A DNA stretch of 64,000 nt, taken from positions 33,576,720 to 33,640,719 of the forward strand of contig JASWHV010000008.1 of NCBI GenBank assembly GCA_030760725.1, read 5' to 3'. The notes under the pieces were generated by a model. The model was not told the origin of the DNA, made no database searches, and saw nothing but the letters and a program-made list of their open reading frames with translations. Each line of letters begins with the position of its first letter. The stretch's first letter is position 1. This DNA comes from Neostapfia colusana. Taxonomy: Eukaryota > Streptophyta > Magnoliopsida > Poales > Poaceae. Below are positions 55,658 through 64,000 of the stretch, piece by piece. A program made the position numbers and the translations under genes.

Positions 55658-56935
55658 TTTGAAGCTTGATTGCAATGGTTCTGCTTTTAACTTGCAATGT
55701 TTCGAACTTGCTTTACTCTTATGGAAAGTTTGCTTAGTATTATTTTACTAAGTTTTTGGTGTGTTTTGGTGGTTATGGCTGATATCATTTTGCTATGGTT
55801 TACAACATGCTTATGTGAGGTGCTCACGTAAGATGTTGTAGTTTCAGAACTAACGAGAGTCAAGTCGAGGACTTGTGCTCGGAAGTATTGGTTGTTTATT
55901 CATGTGAATGTGTTGCTTGACTTCAAGACATGGCTAGTGACGGGATCCATTGAACTAGTCATAGGGAGACGATGAGGTTCAACAACCAAGTTCGGGAGGA
56001 ATTGTGGTTGAGTTGATCGGGAGGTCGCGCATCATGTTTGGATCAAGAACAATGCATATGATTGTATCGTGGACGTTGTTGGAAGGTGTTTGCACGTGTG
56101 CAAGGAGCACATGGATGTGGCAACATGGTTTCAAGGCGTGGTGAAGAGATATGGAAGTGGAGATATGGTTGATAAGGTTCAACCGGCTGGATTTTGCGCT
56201 CAGGCTGCGGCTGAGGCGGTTATGGTTTGTTTATGGAAAGTTTTGAGTTGGTTATAACAGGATTTCGTGTTAGGCATGAAGTAGAGGTGTTTTAGGAATG
56301 TTTGAGACGTTCCTAAGGTGTTTGGAAGTCTTAAGATTGCTTCTATCTGCGTATAGAAGAGTCTTGAGCAGTATTGGAAAGTTACAGTTTGAATCCAAGT
56401 AGGAGTAGGAGTCCTAGTTTGAATTGGATTGGCCATAGAGCTGGTTATATAAGCAAGGGAGGCCAAGGCTCGTGGAGAGCACGACTTTGGGGCTGTTCCT
56501 CTTGTGTTTTGATAAATAAAATTCGTATTCTAAAGGAACTTTTGTGCCTTGTTCGTCCGACTTGTTTCAGACAAGATTTTCTCGTCGAGTTTCTGTTCAG
56601 CACTACCTTGCTTCGGTGGTTTTATTATAACTCGAGTTTTACAGATCCAATTGATGTGATTCTTTTTGGATTGTCTTCATAACTTGATTATTTATCATCT
56701 GTGAAAATTTCTCGGTCATTGAATTTGTGGTTCCTAATCTACACGAGTTTCTTTGCAGTATTCCAGAACTGTTTTTCTCGCGTAGGACAGATTGACCTCT
56801 GTTCGATCTTTCGATCGTAACTTGAGTTTCTCTCAACGGATTTTCATGATTCTTGTTGTGACGTCTTCGTGACTTGATTCTATACAATCTATACTAGTTT
56901 TTTCACAGTTGAACACGTTTAGATTAGTCGCACAC
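55658..56935. promoter_or_regulatory. Unassigned region with TATA-like promoter candidate, possible LTR
   Basis: TTATATAAG at 56445-56453 is followed by a transcript-like stretch with AATAAA near 56515. T-rich sequence continues to 56935. The layout (promoter, short R, poly(A) signal) resembles a copia-type LTR, but no partner LTR, primer site or coding part is visible. No protein gene is supported here. Confidence 0.35.
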
Positions 56936-59778
56936 TGTCACACCCGGTTTCTCCGAAGAACAACCGAGTGAATATCACATGTATGCCAGGATTATTTTCT
57001 CATACATGTGATGACAAATAGTGAAGCATCATCATATTACAAGCCAGGTGTTCGAATATAAATAAGTCTTACATAGCATACATCTCGATGGACGATAATA
57101 AGTTCATAACATGTAAATAAAACAGCAGCGGAATATAAATCTTGTGGGCTCCGTCACAGGCGTTGCCCGGGGGACTCCGTGAACCTAGAATCCTTCTTCG
57201 GGACCAAAGTCTTGGTCATTGAACACCACATCATCCCCTTGACCTGAGAAGCAATTTAAATAAACAGAAAAGCAAGTTTGAGTACCGTTGGTACTCAGCA
57301 AGTGTGGGAAAGATATGTCATGCATGGCTAGAGCAAGGAGAGGTTGAACTCATGGTTAAAGCACTACACAATTAATACCTATTACCTTAGCTTATTAAGC
57401 ACCTACATTACTACAAAGGTGAGATGGTCCCAATCCTTCAACCCATCATCAATATCAAGTAAACATAGTCTCATTTCCAATGTTAAGCTTCCCGCTTAAG
57501 ATCCTCAACTTCCCAATTCATCATCCTCTGATCATGAATAAGTCCAAGCCGCTCTTGACCGTGAGCACGGCTGTCATGACAGTTTTGACTCTGCAGAGTT
57601 TGCACCACTGTACCACATGTAGTGATTTCATCCCCCGTTGCCGGGTGGACTAAAAGAACCTCCATTATGCTGGTGGCCGTGAACCACATTCACACTTCCC
57701 AGGTGTGTAGCCAGGAGATCACTACGAGGCCTTTACAAAGGGAGTCCCGACGAGCGTGGGCCCACTGAGGTTTCACCCCTAACAGCATATAAGAGGCTCC
57801 AACCCCGCTGCAGTGGCCCCCTCTTGAGCCTTGCGGTTCATAAGGTAGTCCAGCTGACACCTATTCCCCGCACCATCCAAAACACCCATACTACGCCGGA
57901 GACACACCTAATTAATTGGCCAAGCTGCCCCATCTCAACATGTGGTTGGCACGGTGAAGCCAGGTTACATGCTCCATGAACCGGTCCTTAGGATCCAGGC
58001 AAGTAATAAATACAAACCCAAGTCTCGTGCACCCAGCACCAACTAAATCATCCAGCTTGCCTCGATCCCTACCTCTACATAACTCATAATGTCTCATTCA
58101 AGAGTAAGGTAAATAAGTTGATGATCTCATATCCCATTTATCTCATTCTAAGCATGGCTAAGCATAAGCATATAAATAAATGATATAATAAAATAAATCC
58201 CAACACAGGCTACAAGGAAATAAGATAATGAAAATCTAGGGAAACTTCCTAGCTTGGGTATCATATTTCAAATTGACAATGCAATTAAATTCTAACTACA
58301 CATCCCAGTATAGGATCAAAGTGGTCAAGGACACTTGCCTTCTTCTTGCTGCTTTGGGAATGGAAAGTCTTGGTCTTGGAAGGGGAGAACTTGCTCTGGG
58401 GCAGGTTCTACTCATGCCAATACACATACAAAAGAAAACAACAATCCATAAGCCTTAGTTCACACTTTCACTCATGCAAACCACACTTACATACATACTA
58501 AAGTCATTCACATGTTTAGGTGTTATGGTTACCCTAGATGTGTTGATTTTTGGCCTACATGCACTTTTAAACATATATATATATTATTTCTAACTTTTGT
58601 ATTCAGATTTCTAGTTGCACACTATATATTAATTTCCCATTTGAACAAATTCTCTATATTTAATTAATACACTCCTTGGCCACAAAATTTGCATGAAAGA
58701 TAGTTTCCTACTTCAAATAGGTCTTCAGATCTTCTTCAAAATCTCAATTTAAAGTTTTTGAAAATAAAGACCTCATTTATCATTTTCTAATTATGCATAC
58801 CTATTTTCCTATATTTTCAGATTTATTTTCAATGCCTAAAAGTGAACTTTACTATTAAAGTGGTAAGACATATCACCTAAGCAGAATAGGTTCTGATCTA
58901 AAAAATGTTCAATAAAATATTTTTGAACTTCCTCTCTGATGTGAAACAATTTAAATTTATTTTACCAGTTTTTAGAATTATTTCCTAGCCTAAAATGTGT
59001 CCCTAGAGATAATAAAAATGAGCAACACTTAGGTAGATTTCATTTCAGCATAAAATCTATTTTTAACACATTCTAAGGGTTGTCCAAGTGCTATGGGAGT
59101 TTAAATTTATGTTTGCACATGTGTTGGCATCACCATTTAAATTTAAATCCTAGTCACATGTTCAAATTTCTAAATTTAATATCCTATAGGGTCTAAAAGG
59201 CAAATCCACCCTACTGTAGGGTTTAATTTACTATTTCCTAAATTTTCAGGGGCCTAATTACACATAACAGAGGGGTTTTCCTAATTTTTATTAAGTCCAG
59301 GGACTAAAACTGATTTTTAAATGAATTTACATGAATTTCTGAAGGTCCAGGGGCTAGATCAGAAGTTTCTGGAGCTAGCTCGTGTTTTCCAAGATCCCCA
59401 GGGGGTAGCGCGTAAGATTCCCGGCCTTTATAACGTGGGGCTGACGTGGGCCGTTGGATTTAAAACAGGCGGCTGAGATTATAACGCGAAGCGGTACGGG
59501 GTACATCTAATAGGAACCGCACGACTTAAAATGGACGGGCCTCAGGGGGCCACGTCGCCCTGGCCGTGTGCGGGCGGCGCTGCCCGGCGGCGCGCGGCAG
59601 TGGAAGGCTGCGATCTCGCCGGAGATCTTCAGGTTTTCTTCTATACTTCCTAAAACTTGGATTTCTTGGCATAGAACGGAAGAGGGGAGGTCGGGGATCT
59701 CACCTCGGGGTTTTTCTTGAGCTCGGAGGCCCTGGAAGGTGGTCGGCGACGAGGTCCGAGATGAAAACGCGGCGGTGC
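56936..59778 (-). repeat. TE-B2: family-B LTR in reverse orientation, cut by TE-B3
   Basis: It starts TGTCACACCC (the LTR end on its own strand) at 56936 and matches the TE-B LTRs in reverse up to a point about 593 bp from the LTR start, where TE-B3 begins at 59779. No primer-binding site lies left of 56936, so this is a 3' LTR or a solo LTR. The missing 593 bp should lie beyond TE-B3, right of the window. Confidence 0.87.
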
Positions 59779-62700
59779 TGTAACACCCCAAAACATGTTA
59801 AGAGGGGAATTTAAAAATTTTTGGACGTGTTGCATGTGGTGCAGAAATTCAAATTCAAATTGGAATTCAAATTCAACTCAAAACAGAAAAGAAAAAGAAA
59901 AAGAAAAAACACAAACCCCCGGCCAGTGGGCCGAAACCCACCAGCCGGCCCACCCTCCCCCGCGCCAGCCCGCAGCCGCGCGCTCCTCTCTCTCTCTCTC
60001 TGACACGGAGGGCCCGCCTGTCATCCCTGACCTCCCGCTCGCGCCAACCGCCGGAGTCTTCCGCGCGCGCCCGATCGCAACTAACCCGGAAATCCGCGTC
60101 CCCCAGCCTGACTCCCGGTCCCGGACGACTCCGGCTCGATCTAAACAGACACGCCGCCCTACCTCATCTATAAAAACGCCGGCATCGCCCCGTTTTTCCC
60201 CCACGATCGGCTGTTTTTCCTCCCGGTGAGAGCCAAAGCTCCGATCACCGTTTTCTCTCGATCCCTGCTCAGATTTTCTGATCTAACGCGCCAATCGTGT
60301 TCCACCGCCTCTGGGGAATCACGCAGGTGCGGAAAACTCGGTGGTTTGCGCTCCAGACACAGCGCCGACGAGCATCACCGTGATTTCATCTCAGACCTCG
60401 TCGCCGACCGCCTTCCAGGACCTCCGAGCTCAAGAAAAACCCCGAGGTGAGATCTCCGACCTCCCCTCTACCGATCTATGACATGAAATTCCAGTTTTAG
60501 GAAGAATTGACGAAGATCCGAAGATTTCCGGCGAGATCGCCGCCTCCCGCCGCCGCGCACCGCCGGGCAGCGCCGCCTGCCCTCGGTCAGAGCGACGTGG
60601 CCGCTTATGCGCCATCTATTTTAAATCGCACGGTGGAATTAAAACCCGCGCGTACCGGTTCGGCGATCTAATCTGAGCCTTCTGTTTTAAATCGGACGGT
60701 CCACGTCGGCCCCGCATTATAAAGGCCGGGATTCTTACGCGCTACCCCCTGGGGACCTCGGAAAATATGAGCTAGCCCCGGAAACTTCAGATCTAGCCTC
60801 TGGAACTTCAGAAATTCATGTAAATTCAATTAAAAATCAGTTTTAGCCCCTAGACTTAACAAAAATTAGCAAAATCCCTCTGTTATGCATTGTTAGGCCC
60901 CTGGAAATTCTTAAAATAATATAATAGACCCTGTAGTGGGGTGAGTTTACCTTTTTAACCCTATGTGATATTAAATTTAGGAATTTGGATATGTAATTAA
61001 GATTTAAATTTAAAAGGGTGAGGCACACACATTGTAAATTCAAGTTTAAACTCTACTAACAATTGGAAAGCTTTAGAATGAGCTAAAAAATAAATTTTAG
61101 GCTTTAATGAAATCTGTTTGGGTGTGTTCATGTTTATTAGATCTAGAAACACATTTTAGGCTAGGAAATAATTCTGAAAATTGGTAAAATAAATGTAAAA
61201 TAGTTCACATCAGAGGAGAAGTTCAAAAATATATTATTTAATATTTTAGATCAGAACCTATTCTGTTTAGATGCTGTGTCTTACTACTTTCATAATAAAG
61301 TTCACAATTAGGTATAGAAAATAAATCTTAAAATATAGGAAAATAGTTATGCATAACTAGAAAATGATAAATGAAATCTCCAAAATCCAAAGATTTTAGT
61401 TTAGGATTTGGTAGAGGATCTGAAAACCCATTTGGAGTAGGAAAATACCTTCCATGCATACTTGGTAGCTAAGATGTGTATCAATTGAATATAAGGAATT
61501 TGTTTAAATTAGAAATTTATATATAGTGTGCAAACTTAAATCTGAATACAAAAGTTAGAAAACATACGAACATGTTTAAAAGTGCATGTAAGCCAAAAAT
61601 CAACACACAAAGAGTAACCACAACACATAGAAATGTGAATGACTTCCATAGATGTGAATGTGTGGTTTGTATGAAGTGAAAGTGTGAACTATGTCTTATG
61701 GATTGTTGTTTTCTTTTTGCTATGTGTGTTGACATGAATAGAACAAGACTTTCCATTCCCAGAGCAGCAGGAAGAAGGTAAGTGTCCTTGACCACTTTGA
61801 TCCTATGCTAGGATGTGTAGATAGAATTATTTGCATTGTCAATTGAAATATGACACCCATGCTAGGAAGTTTCCCTAGAATTGCATTATCTTGTTTCCTT
61901 GTAGCTTGGGTTGGGTTTATTCTATTATGTCATTCATTCATATTACTTATGCTCTGCCATGCTTAGAATGGGATAAGTGGGATATGAGATCATCAACTTG
62001 TTCACCTTACTCTTGAATGAGATATTATGAGTTATGTAGAGGTAGGGATCGAGGCAAGTTGGATGATTTGGTTGGTGCTGGGTGCACGAGACTCGGGTTT
62101 GTGTTTAGTACTTGCCTGGATCCTAAGGGCCGGTTCATGGAGCATGTAACCTGGCTTTACTGTGCCAACCACATGCTGAGATGGGGCAGCTTGGCCAATT
62201 AATTAGGTGTATCCCCGACGTAGTATGGGTGTGTTGGATGGTGCGGGGAGTGGGTGTCAGCTGGACTACCATATGATCCGCAAGGCTCAAGAGGGGGCCA
62301 CTGCAGCGGGGTTGGAGCCTCTTGTATGCTGTTAGGGGTGAAACCTCAGTGGGCCCACGCTCGTCGGGAATCCCTTTGTAAAGGCTTCGTAGTGATCTCC
62401 TGGCTACACACCTGGGAAGTGTGAATGTGGTTCGTAGCCACTGGCATAATGGAGGTTCTTTTAGTCCACCCGGCAACGGGGGATGAAATCACTACATGTG
62501 GGTACAGTGGTGCAAACTCGGCAGAGTCAAAACTGTCATGACAGCCCTGCTCACGGTCAAGAGTGGCTTGGACTTATTCATGATTAGAGGATGATGAATT
62601 TGGAAGTTGAGAATGTTAAGCGGGGAGCTTAACATTGGAAATGATGTTGTGGCTACTTGATTTTGATGATGGTTTGGGAGATTGGGACCATTTCACCTAT

Positions 62701-63177
62701 GTAGTAATGTAGGTGCTTAATAAGCTAAGGTGATAGGTATTAATTGCGTAGTGCTTTAACCATGAGTTCAATCTCTCCTTGTTCTAGCCATGCATGACAT
62801 AACTTTCCCACACTTGCTGAGTACCAACGGTACTCAATCTTGCATATTTGTTGGTTTGTATTGCTGCTCAGGTCAAGAGAATGATGTGTTGTTTCATGAT
62901 CAAGACTTTGGACCCGAAGAAGGTTTCTAGGTTCATGCGGTCCCCCAGGCAACGCCTGTGACGGAGCCCACAAGAATAATATTCCGCTACTAGTTTATTT
63001 ACATGTTATGAACTTATTATCGTCCATCGAGACATATGCTATGTAAGACTTATTTATATTCGACACCTGGCTTGTAATAAATTATGCTTCACTATTTGTC
63101 ATCACATGTATGGGAAAATGATCCTGGCATACATGTGATATTCACTCGGTTGTTCTTCGGAGAAACTGGGTGTGACA
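59779..63177 (+). repeat. 5' LTR of TE-B3 (3.4 kb)
   Basis: It runs TGTAACACCCC to GGGTGTGACA and is diverged from the TE-B1 LTRs, especially in the GC-rich leader (60000-60600). It holds a TATA box at 60168-60176, donor-like CCCGGTGAG at ~60222-60230 and GAGGTGAGA near 60447, and the acidic small exon with GTAAGT near 61778. Confidence 0.88.
60168..60176 (+). promoter_or_regulatory. TATA box of TE-B3 LTR
   Basis: CTATAAAAA followed about 50 bases later by a GGTGAG splice-donor-like site. Same position as the weaker TATA in TE-B1. Confidence 0.65.
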
Positions 63178-63181
63178 GAAG

Positions 63182-63193
63182 TGGTATGAGAGC
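63182..63193 (+). other. Primer-binding site of TE-B3
   Basis: TGGTATGAGAGC; matches initiator tRNA-Met complement at 11 of 12 positions (G for C at position 7). Confidence 0.85.
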
Positions 63194-63396
63194 CAAGGTT
63201 GCCCGTAGGAACGTGGACCTAGGTAGAAATGGACGTATTTAAGGACCCTATTTTCTAAAAAACTATTTTCACAAAGGTGTGAGTTGAAAAGTGTTATCTA
63301 ATGGGGGCACTTTATTCATCTTACCCAACTTTTATTCAAAATAGGATTTTTGTTTAAAATCTTATCTAACTTAAGTTTAAATGCTTTATGTTTTAG

Positions 63397-63958
63397 ATGG
63401 TTCGCATGATCCGCACCGCTCGCAAGTCCACCGGAGGGAGAGTTCCCGTAGTTGCCCTTTGCCCTGAGAGAGGAGAACCGTCTGGTGACGTACCTCTCCT
63501 ATGGATTGGCAGTAGGAGGCTTATTGCGCCATCTTCGACGCATGCTCCAAGCCGCCGGCAATACGGGCTACAGCTCCACCCAGACCATCCGTGAGAAGCA
63601 GGAAGAATGGAGTTCAGAAATGAGGATTATCCATGAAAATCAGCTGCTTAAGATCCACCGCTCTCTAGCTTGTCGAGCGACACAGGTCGAGGCGGAGAAG
63701 GATGTCACCTGGGAGGCCATCACCTGCCACAGTCACATCTATCGTCGTCACCTGGACAGGACTGAGTACATGTATGTCCTCCAGCGCGAGGGTGGTACCA
63801 CGGAGTACAAGTACCCGCTAGTGCAGCAGGGGACTTCCCATGAGCACATGGACTTGTGCTTGGAGGATGCTGCTATGCTCAGCACTCGACTGCAGGAGTG
63901 TCAGCAGGAGCTTCAGGATGTTCGTGACACCCTGAAGGAAACCGAGGGGTTGCTTTGA
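63397..63958 (+). pseudogene. TE-B3 ORF1: histone H3 tail-like protein, frameshifted copy
   Basis: The start reads MVRMIRTARKSTGGRVP, with TARKSTGG at H3 positions 6-13. One extra base near 63460 shifts the frame after about 21 residues; the rest continues in the other frame from 63452 and matches TE-B1 ORF1 (motifs LRHLRRML, WEAITC, TEYMYVLQR, LQECQQELQDVRDTLKE). Fifteen bases are missing in frame near 63570. A TGA at 63956-63958 replaces an Arg codon. The promoter-side context, including TTTTAG before the ATG, is the same. Confidence 0.85.
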
Positions 63959-64000
63959 GCCTGCTTGAGGGTGAGAGAAAGAGGATATGGGGATGAACTG
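63959..64000 (+). pseudogene. Continuation of TE-B3 ORF1 beyond the premature stop
   Basis: The last 42 bases still resemble TE-B1 ORF1 (SLRAREKG-coding region), then the window ends. Confidence 0.6.

Larger units (their letters stand above)
59779..64000 (+). mobile_element. TE-B3, family-B gypsy element, 5' part, runs off the window
   Basis: 5' LTR 59779-63177, primer-binding site 63182-63193 and ORF1 from 63397. It is inserted in TE-B2; the five bases before it are GGTGC (59774-59778), the predicted duplication. Gag-pol would lie outside the window. Confidence 0.9.

Overview
The window looks like repeat-rich heterochromatin of a grass (Poaceae) genome. The signs are long-LTR Ty3/gypsy chromoviruses, a CACTA element, an Ac-type hAT element with plant introns, and GC-rich plant-style promoters. 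I see no ordinary host gene, tRNA, rRNA or CRISPR array. Nearly every base belongs to a transposable element, and most elements sit inside one another.

Layout. (1) 94-4217, + strand: the 3' end of gypsy element TE-A0 (broken chromodomain, polypurine tract, 3' LTR). (2) 4218-38517, - strand: gypsy element TE-A1, split by TE-A0, by a second copy of the same family (TE-A2, 4500-21624, TSD GAGTC) and by a CACTA element (26002-29935, TSD AAG). TE-A2 carries a 4.3-kb hAT element (14310-18618) in its 5' LTR. (3) 38518-42461 and 54745-54900, - strand: an older gypsy element, TE-A3. TE-A1 landed in its 3' LTR, and TE-B1 (+, 42462-54739, TSD GTGGT) landed in its protease/RT region. (4) 54901-56935: unassigned DNA with a degenerate 32-bp tandem repeat and a TATA-like promoter candidate. 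(5) 56936-59778, - strand: an LTR of family B, cut by a + strand family-B element, TE-B3 (59779 to the window end). These two LTRs form a large inverted repeat.

Two elements carry genes that look intact. The hAT element has a 687-codon open frame for a BED-finger transposase; a 74-bp intron near its end would give about 660 residues. The CACTA element has an eight-exon minus-strand gene for a TNPA-like (plant transposase Ptta/En/Spm type) protein, and all seven splice junctions keep one open frame. The gypsy gag-pol genes are all broken by stops and frameshifts, some of the stops at former CGA, CAA or TGG codons.

The most unusual feature is an extra gene upstream of gag in family B (46262-47029, and a second copy from 63397). 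Its first residues copy the histone H3 tail in exact register: R2, T6, A7, R8, K9, S10, T11, G12, G13 and P16. The rest is not a histone: there is a region of unknown fold, a coiled coil, and a basic, proline-rich, then acidic tail. The same element encodes an integrase with a chromodomain-like end, so the element may carry both a mimic of the H3K9 mark site and a possible reader of it. Differences between the two copies are biased to silent sites, which suggests the protein was under selection while the family was active.
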